Positions 8,801 to 15,474 of a DNA stretch of 64,000 nt are shown here, piece after piece. Below the pieces are notes generated by a model, which was not told the DNA's origin, did not search any database, and saw nothing but the letters and a program-made list of their open reading frames with translations. The stretch covers positions 868,001 through 932,000 of the forward strand of contig NZ_JAHRWL010000001.1 of the NCBI RefSeq assembly GCF_019104745.1. Reading direction: 5' to 3'. The translations under genes and the position numbers were made by a program. Numbering within the stretch: position 1 is the stretch's first letter; every line of letters starts with the position of its first letter. This DNA comes from Thalassococcus arenae (GTDB taxonomy: Bacteria > Pseudomonadota > Alphaproteobacteria > Rhodobacterales > Rhodobacteraceae).

Positions 8801-8895
8801 AAGATGAAGATCGAAGGATGCTAGCGGCCAGCGGCGGGCGGCATCCGCGCGACATGCCGCTGCCGATCCCGATCACGCGGGCCAATCCCGACTGA
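5833..8895 (+). CDS. dnaE2: Error-prone DNA polymerase DnaE2 (ImuC) with abnormal C terminus
   Basis: Translesion C-family polymerase of 1020 residues. The N-terminal PHP domain starts at 'ELSITSNFTFLTGASHPEEY'; catalytic aspartates are in 'PDIDVDF' near residue 413 and 'KVDVLALGM' near 563. I start at ATG 5833 because the family begins at this motif; an upstream ATG at 5773 lies in the inverted repeat. The usual C-terminal OB-fold (a 'LVLVRQRPG...LEDETG' region) is missing: after 'RAHPVALLRPLL' residues 972-993 are translated from a dispersed palindromic repeat, followed by 'GGRHPRDMPLP', which looks like the normal family tail. No imuA/imuB gene is adjacent. The catalytic core looks intact, so it may be active but altered in partner or DNA binding. 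Confidence 0.9.
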   Translation: MFSELSITSNFTFLTGASHPEEYMERAAILGLSAIAIADVNSVAGIVRAHTRAREIARQVAERDAVEARDGRIGPPCPAGLVRPDAMAIRNVPRLIPAARLVFSEGVEITALAATRRGWAVLCRLISKGRLRAPKGHCDLRLAELPDDMSGLELILHPPPHIPSPTRGACPWRTQAERLSRRLHPQMHLALTPLYDGEDDRRFARIARLAADLGLPTVATACPRMHHGRRRRMADVLTAIRLGCRVSDLGKSALANAEQRLRSEAEMRALMGPQADAVDRAAALAERCRFDLGTLRYEYPSEIAQGETAEARLRRLAHEGLRWRYPHGAPDKVRAMLEHELALIAKLRYEPYFLTVRDVVAFARARNILCQGRGSAANSVVCYCLGVTSVSPEIGTMVFERFVSEARDEPPDIDVDFEHERREEVIQHIYDRYGRHRAGLCATVIHYRGKRAIREVGAAMGLARDTIGALSSQLWGFFSTKGLEAERMAEIGLDPGDRQLRLTLELVYEIVGFPRHLSQHVGGFIMTEGRLDELVPIENATMEGRTVICWDKDDIDSLGILKVDVLALGMLTCIRKAFDLLDLHHGERFSLATLPPEDPAVYDMLCEADSIGVFQVESRAQMNFLPRMKPRTFYDLVIEVAIIRPGPIQGDMVHPYIRRRNGEEAVSFPSDALGQVLGKTLGVPLFQEQAMQIAIVGAGFTPEQADRLRRSLATFKKHGSVSEFRALFLKGMKRNGYDDDFAERCFSQIEGFGSYGFPESHAASFALLVYASAWIKRHHPGIFACALLNSQPMGFYAPAQIVRDAREHGVVVRPVCINASFWDNVMEPDGQGGLALRLGFRQIKGLSEEDAQWIAGARGNGYQTVRDVWRRAGLAAPVLARLAEADVFAGLGLSRRAALWEAKGLGPSQELPLFARDIDGEGTQEPVALLPEMTMGEQVVEDYVAMRLSLRAHPVALLRPLLTPAPPEPGQRGAAPLAAKPPFTPEFIRQDEDRRMLAASGGRHPRDMPLPIPITRANPD
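8746..8812. repeat. Dispersed palindromic repeat inside dnaE2 (copy 1)
   Basis: Two hairpins in a row: AGGGGC-gct-GCCCCT (8746-8760) and TGGCGGC-caa-GCCGCCA (8762-8778), followed by TTCACCCCGGAGTTTA and a tail ending AAGATGAAGATC. The same two-hairpin-plus-tail unit recurs at 52533-52600. Here it is read in frame as part of the dnaE2 C terminus. Confidence 0.8.
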
Positions 8896-8898
8896 GGC

Positions 8899-9582
8899 TC
8901 AGGGACGGGCGAACGCCGCATCGAAGGCCCGCGCGCCCGGCGGGGTGAAGTGGACCGCCCGGCTGTCCGGATCGCGCCGCGCCCAACCCAGGACGAACAT
9001 CCGGTCGAGCATCGCCCGACCCAGCGATCCGGCCAGGTGAGTGCGGCGTTCCGACCAATCGAGGCAGGCGCGGCAGAGCGGCGCGCGTCTGCGCGCCAGC
9101 GCATCGAGGTCGATGCCGAAACCAACGGCGAAATCAGCGCCCGACGCCGTCAGGGCCACATCGTCCCCCGACATGGTCAGCACACCCTGCGCGGTGAGCG
9201 CGTCGAACATCTGCACGCCGCGGTCCCCGGCTAGGTGGTTGTAGCAAACCCGTGCCTGGCGCAGCGCCGAATCGCGCGGGCCCGTTCGGGTGCGCAGATG
9301 GCCGGTACCGGCCGACAGGCCCATCAGCGCCTCGAGCACGCCGGCCACCGCGTCGGAGCCGAGCGTCACGTATTTGTGCCGACCCTGCTTGCGTATGCGC
9401 ACCAGCCCGCCCTCGTCGAGCCGCGCCAGATGCCCGCTGGCGGTTTGCGGCGTCACCCCGGCCTCGGAAGCCAGTTCGGTCGCGGTCAGCGCCTTGCCGC
9501 CCATCAGAGCGGTCAGGATGTTGGCGCGGGCGGGATCGCCGATCAGCGCGGCGATGCGGGCAATGTCGGGTCCGTCTTTCAT
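8899..9582 (-). CDS. ArsR-family transcriptional regulator
   Basis: The N-terminal ~90 residues are an ArsR winged helix: 'IGDPARANILTALM', recognition region 'TATELASEAGVTPQTASGHLARL', then wing 'GLVRIRKQGRHKYVTLG'. The C-terminal ~130 residues are an uncharacterised extension with a Cys pair around 'CRACLDW', typical of larger ArsR proteins in Rhodobacteraceae. It is transcribed divergently from the NIPSNAP gene and its start codon lies in a 24-base palindrome, suggesting autoregulation. The ligand is unknown; no arsenic-type CVC motif is seen. Confidence 0.85.
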   Translation of the reverse strand: MKDGPDIARIAALIGDPARANILTALMGGKALTATELASEAGVTPQTASGHLARLDEGGLVRIRKQGRHKYVTLGSDAVAGVLEALMGLSAGTGHLRTRTGPRDSALRQARVCYNHLAGDRGVQMFDALTAQGVLTMSGDDVALTASGADFAVGFGIDLDALARRRAPLCRACLDWSERRTHLAGSLGRAMLDRMFVLGWARRDPDSRAVHFTPPGARAFDAAFARP

Positions 9583-9604
9583 GCTTCGATCATGACCGAA
9601 GCAT
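9581..9604. promoter_or_regulatory. 24-base palindromic operator at the ArsR start
   Basis: ATGCTTCG (9581-9588), a palindromic centre TCATGA (9590-9595) and CGAAGCAT (9597-9604) form a palindrome with a single mismatched pair. It overlaps the arsR-type start codon and lies 49 bases before the NIPSNAP gene, so one bound dimer could control both directions. Confidence 0.6.
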
Positions 9605-9652
9605 TCGCGTCGATCAAGTTGCTAGACCGGTCTGACAACCAGGAGACCCGCC

Positions 9653-9976
9653 ATGCTGACATGCATCATCCGCTACCAGATCGACCCGACCAAGAAAGCC
9701 CAGTTCGAGGAATACGCCCGCAACTGGGGGCAGGCGATCCCGCGTTGTGGCGCCGATCTCGTGGGCTATTTCGCGCCTCACGAGGGATCGAGCACCCGGG
9801 CCTACGGCATCTACCATATCGACAGCCTGGCTGCCTACGAGGCCTACCGCGCCCGGCTGGCGGCCGACCCGCTGGGACAGGAAAACTACCAATTCGCGCT
9901 GCGCGAAAGGTTCCTCTTGCGCGAGGACCGGACTTTCCTGACCTTGGCATCCGCACCGCATGGGAGCCGCACATGA
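9653..9976 (+). CDS. NIPSNAP family protein
   Basis: A 107-residue protein with the dimeric alpha/beta-barrel NIPSNAP pattern: 'LTCIIRYQIDPTKKAQFEEYA' at the start, 'GYFAPHEG' and 'AYEAYRARLAADP' in the middle. Preceded by AGGAG. It overlaps the next gene by ATGA. No enzyme activity is established for the family; the regulator next door and the monooxygenase-like partner suggest a small detoxification or stress unit. Confidence 0.8.
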   Translation: MLTCIIRYQIDPTKKAQFEEYARNWGQAIPRCGADLVGYFAPHEGSSTRAYGIYHIDSLAAYEAYRARLAADPLGQENYQFALRERFLLREDRTFLTLASAPHGSRT

Positions 9977-10317
9977 TCGCCGTCATCTTCGAAGTGATTC
10001 CCGCCGAGGGGCGCAAGCAGACCTATCTGGACATCGCCGCCGAGATGCGGCCGCTGGTCGAGGAGGTCGAGGGCTTTATCAGCGTCGAGCGGTTCCAGAG
10101 CCTGACCACCCCCGGCAAGCTGCTGTCGATCAGCTTCTTCGAGGACGAGGATGCGGTGATACGCTGGCGCAGGCTGGCGGCGCATCGCCACGCGCAAAGC
10201 CGCGGCCGCAAGGGCATCTTCTCCGATTACCGGCTGAAGGTCTGCCACGTGCTGCGCGACTACGGCATGACCGATCGCGCCGAGGCGCCGGAGGACAGCG
10301 TCGCCTGCCACGGGTAA
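9973..10317 (+). CDS. Antibiotic biosynthesis monooxygenase (ABM) family protein
   Basis: A 114-residue ferredoxin-like fold protein with the ABM pattern 'IAVIFEVIPAEG' at the N terminus, 'GFISVERFQSL' and 'SFFEDEDAVIRWR' in the middle. The start ATG overlaps the NIPSNAP stop, so both are co-translated. ABM proteins include cofactor-free monooxygenases and haem-degrading enzymes, but many have no known substrate; here only fold and pairing can be stated. Confidence 0.78.
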   Translation: MIAVIFEVIPAEGRKQTYLDIAAEMRPLVEEVEGFISVERFQSLTTPGKLLSISFFEDEDAVIRWRRLAAHRHAQSRGRKGIFSDYRLKVCHVLRDYGMTDRAEAPEDSVACHG

Positions 10318-10326
10318 AAAAAGTTT

Positions 10327-10351
10327 GAACTGTTTGGGGACGCCCGCCGAC
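10327..10351 (+). promoter_or_regulatory. Candidate ECF-sigma promoter for the cupredoxin gene
   Basis: GAAC (10327-10330), a 17-base spacer and CGAC (10348-10351) fit the GAAC/N16-17/CGNC pattern of many alphaproteobacterial ECF sigma promoters. It lies about 35 bases before the ATG. No sigma gene is nearby; which ECF factor would read it is unknown. Confidence 0.4.
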
Positions 10352-10386
10352 CAATGAGTATCGGATAACCAGAAGGAGATGCCCCG

Positions 10387-10722
10387 ATGACCTGCATGAC
10401 CCGCCGTTCCGCCCTGCGCCTTGCGCTTGGAGCGACACTTGCCCCGCTCGGCGCCGGAATGTCCCGCGCCGCAAGCCACGCCGCTGCAACCGTGACGATC
10501 TCGGGCTTTGCCTTTCAGCCGGCGATGCTGACGATCGAGGTCGGCACCTCGGTCACTTTCGTGAACGCCGACAGCGCGCCCCACACCGCGACCGGTCAGG
10601 GCTTTGACACCGGTCGGCTCGGCCGCGGGGACGAAGCCACCCTGACTTTCGCCCAGCCCGGCACCTACGATTACGTCTGCCGCTTCCACCCGGCGATGAC
10701 GGGCCGCATCACGGTCACCTGA
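10387..10722 (+). CDS. Cupredoxin (type 1 copper protein), exported
   Basis: A 111-residue protein with a signal containing 'TRRSALRLALG' and cleavage near 'SRAASHA', possibly Tat-dependent. The mature part is a plastocyanin/amicyanin-like domain with all type 1 copper ligands: H66 (PHTA), C98 and H101 (VCRFHP) and M104. It carries a strong AAGGAG site eight bases before the ATG. It probably transfers electrons or handles copper in the periplasm; the ECF-like promoter points to stress control. Confidence 0.88.
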   Translation: MTCMTRRSALRLALGATLAPLGAGMSRAASHAAATVTISGFAFQPAMLTIEVGTSVTFVNADSAPHTATGQGFDTGRLGRGDEATLTFAQPGTYDYVCRFHPAMTGRITVT

Positions 10723-10730
10723 CACGAAAA

Positions 10731-10755
10731 AGGCCGTACCCGCCGGGTACGGCCT
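10731..10755 (-). terminator. Rho-independent terminator after the aminotransferase
   Basis: AGGCCGTACCC-gcc-GGGTACGGCCT hairpin; on the minus strand it is followed by TTTTT (AAAAA at 10726-10730 on plus). It ends the sseA-aminotransferase transcript and also blocks read-through from the cupredoxin gene. Confidence 0.85.
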
Positions 10756-10812
10756 GATCTGGGCACCGGCCGTTCCGGCCGACGGTCGCTGCGGGCGACG
10801 CGCCCGCCCGTG

Positions 10813-11997
10813 TCAGATACCGCAGTCGACGATCGCCTGGGCGAGGATCGGCACGGTTTTGGCGTTCAGCCCGGCGATATTCAGACGGGAATCGCCGACC
10901 ATGTAGATGCCGTGATCGGCACGCAGCTTTTCCACCTGATCCGGCGTGGCGCCGAGGCGCGAGAACATGCCCCGGTGCTGGGCGATGAAGCCGAACCGGT
11001 CCGATCCGCCGAGGCGTTGCAATTCCTGCGCCAAATGCGTGCGCAAGCCCAGCATCGAATTGCGCACCTCTTCCAGTTCCGCCGCCCAGTCGGCCCGCAG
11101 CGCCTGGTCGGTCAGCACCATCGTGACCAGCCGCGCACCGTGATCGGGCGGAAAGGAATAGTTCTGGCGGTTCAGGTAGTTGAGCGTGTCCTGGTTCAAC
11201 TTGCGCGCGCTGCTGTCCTGGGCGACGGCCATCAGCAGGCCGGTGCGTTCGCGGTAGATGCCGAAATTCTTGGAACAGCTGGCAGCGATCAGGCATTCGG
11301 GCAGCGATGAGGCCACCAGCCGGGTCGCGGCGGCGTCGTCCTCGAGACCGTCGCCGAAGCCCTGGTAGGCGATGTCGATCATCGGCGTCGCACCGGTCTT
11401 GGCCAGCAGCGCGACGACCTCGCGCCATTGCGGCAGGGTCAGGTTGGCGCCGGTCGGGTTGTGGCAGCAGCCGTGCAGCAACACCACGTCGCCTTTGCCC
11501 GCCTTGGCGATGTCCGCCATCATGCCGTCGAAATCGACGCCACGGGTTTCGCCGTCGAAATAACGGTAGGGCACCATCTGGATCTGCATGTGCTTGAGAA
11601 TCGACAGATGGTTCGGCCAGGTCGGATCCGAGACGAAAACCCGGACGTCCGGATTGGCCATCTTGACCATGTCGAACGCCTGGCGCACGGCACCGGTACC
11701 GCCGGGCGTGGCGGCCGCGGCGACGTTGGCGCGCGCCACCGCATCGCCCAGAACCAGCGCGATCATCGCGTCGGAAAAGCCCGGGTCACCGGCCAGGCCG
11801 GTATAGGACTTGGTGGTCTCGGTTTCCCAAAGCTGCTTTTCCGCCGCCTTGACCGCGCGCATGATCGGCGTCAGGCCGTTGGCATCCTTGTAGACGCCGA
11901 CGCCGAGGTCGATCTTGGTTTCGCGCGGATCCTCGCGAAACGCTTGCATCAGCATCAGGATCTTGTCGGGCGGCTGGGCGGTCAGGGCTTCGAACAT
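10813..11997 (-). CDS. Aromatic/aspartate aminotransferase (class I PLP)
   Basis: A 394-residue fold-type I aminotransferase. The PLP lysine is K243 in 'CSKNFGIYRERTG'; 'NPTGANLT' and 'YQGFGDGLEDDA' are the TyrB/AspC (subgroup I-alpha) motifs, giving aspartate or aromatic amino acids with 2-oxoglutarate as likely substrates. The start is the ATG sharing one base with the sseA stop (TGATG); an upstream extension is shadow of sseA. Co-transcription with mercaptopyruvate sulfurtransferase fits a cysteine transamination route to 3-mercaptopyruvate, as an inference. Confidence 0.92.
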   Translation of the reverse strand: MFEALTAQPPDKILMLMQAFREDPRETKIDLGVGVYKDANGLTPIMRAVKAAEKQLWETETTKSYTGLAGDPGFSDAMIALVLGDAVARANVAAAATPGGTGAVRQAFDMVKMANPDVRVFVSDPTWPNHLSILKHMQIQMVPYRYFDGETRGVDFDGMMADIAKAGKGDVVLLHGCCHNPTGANLTLPQWREVVALLAKTGATPMIDIAYQGFGDGLEDDAAATRLVASSLPECLIAASCSKNFGIYRERTGLLMAVAQDSSARKLNQDTLNYLNRQNYSFPPDHGARLVTMVLTDQALRADWAAELEEVRNSMLGLRTHLAQELQRLGGSDRFGFIAQHRGMFSRLGATPDQVEKLRADHGIYMVGDSRLNIAGLNAKTVPILAQAIVDCGI

Positions 11998-12854
11998 CAC
12001 GCGTCTCCGGTGGCGATGGGCAGGGTCGGGAAAGCGCCCCATTCCGACCACGACCCGTCATAAACGGCGTGGTCGGATTTTCCGAGGCGCGACAGGGCAA
12101 GGCTGATGATCGCGGCGGTGACGCCGGACCCGCAGGTCGTGATGGCCGGTTTGGACAGGTCGACCCCGGCGGCGTCGAACACCGCGCGCAAGTCGTCGGG
12201 GGTCTTCATCGTGCCGTCGGCATTCAGCAGCGTGGCATAGTGCACGTTGCGCGAGCCCGGGATATGACCCGACCGCAGCCCGGCGCGCGGCTCGGGCTCT
12301 TCGCCGCGAAACCGGCCGGGGCTGCGGGCATCGAGTATTTCGGCATCGCGCAGTTTCGCCGCGGCCGAGACCTGCGTGACGTCCTTGACCAGGTGGTTCT
12401 GGCGTCGCACCGTCATGTGACGGTCGCGCACCATCGGCGGCAGATCCTCGATCTCGCGGCCTTCGTCGCGCCATTTCGGGAAACCGCCGTCCAGTACCGC
12501 GACATCGTCCTGACCCATCAGCTTGAAAAGCCACCAGACCCGGGCGGCGGAAAAAAGGCCCGCGCCGTCATAGACCACCACCTGATGGCCGTCGCCGACC
12601 CCCATGCCACGCATGCGGGACATGAATTTTTCGACCGGCGGAACCATGTGCGGCAGCGCCGAGCGGGCATCGGAAATCTCGTCGATATCGAAGAACCGCG
12701 CGCCCGGGATGTGACCGGCGTCGTATTCCGCCCGCGGATCGCGCCCGGCATCCGACATGTACCAGCTTGCATCCAGGATGCGCAGGTCGGGATCTTTGAT
12801 ATGGCGCGCCAGCCATTCGGTCGAGACCAGCGTCTTGGGATCGTCTTGGGACAT
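11997..12854 (-). CDS. sseA: 3-mercaptopyruvate sulfurtransferase
   Basis: Two rhodanese domains in 285 residues. The catalytic loop is 'CGSGVTA' with C241, the CGSGVT signature separating mercaptopyruvate from thiosulfate sulfurtransferases; the first domain is inactive with 'YDGAGLFSAAR'. The start 'MSQDDPKT' (12854) gives the normal family length, although no clear Shine-Dalgarno precedes it; a 27-codon extension to 12935 is open. It is translationally coupled to the aminotransferase that could supply mercaptopyruvate. Confidence 0.92.
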   Translation of the reverse strand: MSQDDPKTLVSTEWLARHIKDPDLRILDASWYMSDAGRDPRAEYDAGHIPGARFFDIDEISDARSALPHMVPPVEKFMSRMRGMGVGDGHQVVVYDGAGLFSAARVWWLFKLMGQDDVAVLDGGFPKWRDEGREIEDLPPMVRDRHMTVRRQNHLVKDVTQVSAAAKLRDAEILDARSPGRFRGEEPEPRAGLRSGHIPGSRNVHYATLLNADGTMKTPDDLRAVFDAAGVDLSKPAITTCGSGVTAAIISLALSRLGKSDHAVYDGSWSEWGAFPTLPIATGDA

Positions 12855-13063
12855 AGCAGCACCGGGATCGAAAACCTCCCCGTGCTTAGTCGCCGCGGCC
12901 CTGTCTTGCAAGGGCCGGAGACGGCCATGCGACATGCCGGGTCAAGGCGATCCGCCTGCAAATCGCGCCGGCACCAAGACCGCCACATCCAGCCGTTTCG
13001 GCACCACCGCCCCGGCCCTGGCCGACCGGGGGAGAGACACGAGGCACGACGTGCCGGCCAGGC

Positions 13064-13540
13064 TCAGCCGCGTTCCTTCAACAGACGTTGTTTCTGACGG
13101 CCCCAATCGCGCTTGGCCTCGGTCTCGCGCTTATCGACGGTCTTCTTGCCCTTGGCGATGCCGATCTTCAACTTGGCGATGCCCTTGTGGTTGAAATACA
13201 AAACCAGCGGCACCAGCGTCATGCCCTTGCGCTGCGTCTCGTTCCACAGCCGCGACAATTCCTTGCGCGACACCAGCAGCTTGCGGCGGCGGCGGTCCTC
13301 GTGGCCGAACATCGCGCGTTCGTATGGCGCGATATAGCTGTTGACCAGCCACAGCTCGCCGTCCTTCACCTCGGCATAGCTTTCGGCGATGTTGGAACCG
13401 TTCTCGCGCAGCGACTTGACCTCCGAGCCCTGCAGCATGATCCCGCATTCCAGGTCGCTTTCGATCGCATAGTCGAACCGCGCCCGCCGGTTTTCCGCGA
13501 GGATCTTGTAGTTCGGATCGGTGGTCGGTTTCTTCGCCAT
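13064..13540 (-). CDS. smpB: SsrA-binding protein SmpB
   Basis: A 158-residue trans-translation factor that brings tmRNA to stalled ribosomes. Typical motifs are 'ENRRARFDY', 'GSEVKSLRE', 'NSYIAPYE' and the basic C-terminal tail '[27 protein letters not shown]' split across its end. I start at 'MAKKPTTDP'; 49 further upstream codons are open but do not look coding. No tmRNA gene is seen in the window. It stands alone with about 200 bases of empty sequence on each side. Confidence 0.97.
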   Translation of the reverse strand: MAKKPTTDPNYKILAENRRARFDYAIESDLECGIMLQGSEVKSLRENGSNIAESYAEVKDGELWLVNSYIAPYERAMFGHEDRRRRKLLVSRKELSRLWNETQRKGMTLVPLVLYFNHKGIAKLKIGIAKGKKTVDKRETEAKRDWGRQKQRLLKERG

Positions 13541-13717
13541 GCGGGACAGATAAAGAGGAACCGGAGCAGTGTCTAACCGGATTGTCGGCGAACCGGTCAG
13601 AAATGGAACACTGCGAATAGCCCCCGGCACCCGGGCGAGACGGCAGCGGATCGAACAGGTGTCAAATCCTGCCAGGCGCCGTGGCAATTGTTCGGTCGGA
13701 TGCGTCGGGCCGGGCTT

Positions 13718-13984
13718 TCAGTGCAAGCGTGCTCTGACGAAAAACGCCTCGACCTCAGTCGAGCCGAGAGCGCGCAGCGCTTCCAGCCTGTGCAGTCCCT
13801 CGATAAGCACGTATCCGTCGCCATCGACGCGCACCTGTATCGGTGTGGTCTGCCCGATCTCGATGATGCTTTCCGCGATTTTCTGCAGCTTTGCCTCGTC
13901 AAGGGTCTTCATCCGCTTGGACGGGACGCGGACATCGGCGATGGCAAGGGTGTGCTTCTGGAGCATGGAGCAACCATGATCCAA
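13718..13984 (-). CDS. Orphan ParB-like nuclease-domain protein
   Basis: An 88-residue protein carrying only a ParB/sulfiredoxin-like N domain: 'IADVRVPSKRMKTLDEAKLQKIAESI', 'IGQTTPIQVR', and the nucleotide-binding 'GLHRLEALRALG' (GxxR type). It lacks the helix-turn-helix and dimer domains of true ParB, and no parA is near. The start may be the ATG at 13984 or, after six codons, 'MLQKHTL' at 13966. Such single-domain proteins can bind CTP/ATP or have nuclease or kinase activity; nothing fixes the role here. Confidence 0.75.
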   Translation of the reverse strand: MDHGCSMLQKHTLAIADVRVPSKRMKTLDEAKLQKIAESIIEIGQTTPIQVRVDGDGYVLIEGLHRLEALRALGSTEVEAFFVRARLH

Positions 13985-14087
13985 TTGCCCGAGATAGGCC
14001 AGCGCTTATCCTTGAACGACGGGCGCGCCCGGTCTGGCGATTTTCCCCGTCCGCGACTAGCCTGTGCGAAACGCTTTGGAGATTGCC

Positions 14088-14987
14088 ATGCGCATCCTGT
14101 TCACCGGCGGTTCCGGCAAGGCCGGGCGGCACGCCATCACCTATCTTGCCGAACAGGGCCACCGGGTGCTGAACGTGGATCGGGTGCCGCTGGATATGCC
14201 GGGGGTCGAGACAAGGCTGATCGATCTGACCGATGCCGGGCAGGTCTATGACACGATGCTCAGCTATGCGGGTTTCGATGAACTGGAACCCGGCACCGGC
14301 GTGCCGCGTTTCGACGCCGTGGTGCATTTCGCCGCCATTCCGCGCATCCTGGTGACCTCGGATAACGAATGCTATCGCGTCAACACGTTGTCCACCTACA
14401 ACGTCATCGACGCGGCGCTGAAATTCGGCGTGCGCAAGATCGTTTTCGCCTCGTCCGAAACGACCTACGGCACCTGTTTCGCCGATGGTACGCGCAAGCC
14501 CGACTATCTGCCGCTGGACGAAGATCACCCGACGATCCCCGAGGACAGCTATGCCATGTCCAAGGTGGTGAACGAGGTGACGGCGCGGTCGTTCCAGCGC
14601 CGCAGTGGCGCCGACATCTACGGGTTGCGGATCAACAACGTGATCGAGCCGCACGAATACGCGCAGAAGTTCCCGGCCTACCTGGCCGACCCGGCCCTGC
14701 GGCTGCGCAACTTCTTTGCCTATATCGACGCCCGTGACCTGGGGCAGATGGTAGACTGTTGCCTTAGGACCGATGGGCTGGGTTTCGAGGTATTCAACGT
14801 CTCGAACGACGACCATTCGGTGGCCGAGACCTCGCAGGCTCTGATCGACCGGTTCTATACCGGTGTCGACGTCCGGGACGTGACGGAAACGGGCACGTTT
14901 TATTCCAACGCCAAGGCCAAGCGTTTGTTGGGATTCGCACCCCGGCACAGCTGGCGGATGTATGTCGAGGACACCACCCGCGCCTAG
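14088..14987 (+). CDS. NAD(P)-dependent epimerase/dehydratase (extended SDR)
   Basis: A 299-residue Rossmann protein: nucleotide motif 'TGGSGKAGRH' near residue 6, 'VHFAAIPR' near 82, and the catalytic 'YAMSK' tyrosine-lysine pair with 'SSETTYG' as the upstream serine/threonine. The start 'MRILFTGG' has GGAG upstream. Family members act on nucleotide sugars or hexuronates; the substrate cannot be told. It converges on the uraH gene with three bases between stops. Confidence 0.85.
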   Translation: MRILFTGGSGKAGRHAITYLAEQGHRVLNVDRVPLDMPGVETRLIDLTDAGQVYDTMLSYAGFDELEPGTGVPRFDAVVHFAAIPRILVTSDNECYRVNTLSTYNVIDAALKFGVRKIVFASSETTYGTCFADGTRKPDYLPLDEDHPTIPEDSYAMSKVVNEVTARSFQRRSGADIYGLRINNVIEPHEYAQKFPAYLADPALRLRNFFAYIDARDLGQMVDCCLRTDGLGFEVFNVSNDDHSVAETSQALIDRFYTGVDVRDVTETGTFYSNAKAKRLLGFAPRHSWRMYVEDTTRA

Positions 14988-14990
14988 GCG

Positions 14991-15350
14991 TCAACTGCCG
15001 CGATAGGTGGAATAGCCATAGGGCGACAGCAGCAGCGGCACGTGATAATGCGCGTCCGGGTCGGCCATTCCGAAGCGGATCGGAACCGCATCCAGAAACA
15101 GCGGGTCGTCCTTGGCCAGACCGTTGGCGCGCAGGTAGTCACCGGCGAAAAAGATCAGTTCGTAGCTGCCGGGCTGGAACTTGTCCTTGGGCAAGATCGG
15201 TGCGTCGGTTCGGCCATCGGCATTGGTGACCGCCTCGGCGATCTTGCGGTGGGAATTTCCGGAAACGCGGTAGAGCGCGATCTCGATGCCTGCAGCCGGG
15301 CAACCGCGCGCGGTGTCCAGCACATGTGTTGTCAGGTATCCGTCAGCCAT
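14991..15350 (-). CDS. uraH: 5-hydroxyisourate hydrolase
   Basis: A transthyretin-like hydrolase of 119 residues that converts 5-hydroxyisourate from uric acid oxidation to OHCU. Diagnostic features are the N-terminal 'LTTHVLDTARGCPA' (catalytic His) and the C-terminal tetrapeptide 'YRGS'; 'HYHVPLLLSPYGYSTY' carries further active-site residues. The ATG at 15350 has GGGAGAG upstream. It is divergent from puuE, whose product handles the next steps, so the two promoters probably share the 124-base gap. Confidence 0.95.
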   Translation of the reverse strand: MADGYLTTHVLDTARGCPAAGIEIALYRVSGNSHRKIAEAVTNADGRTDAPILPKDKFQPGSYELIFFAGDYLRANGLAKDDPLFLDAVPIRFGMADPDAHYHVPLLLSPYGYSTYRGS

Positions 15351-15474
15351 GGCACTCTCCCTGCGTTCCTCACCGCCACGATACCCGCTTTGCCCGCGAC
15401 TGCCAGCGCCACGTGGCGCCGGGGCTTGCCAAATCCCTGAAATTGCCTCGTAAAGGACGTGCAGGGAGTTCACG

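Noticed and set aside
5929-8802. 957-codon open frame on the minus strand
   Set aside because: Mirror of dnaE2; no protein family features, high Gln/His/Arg content typical of shadows.
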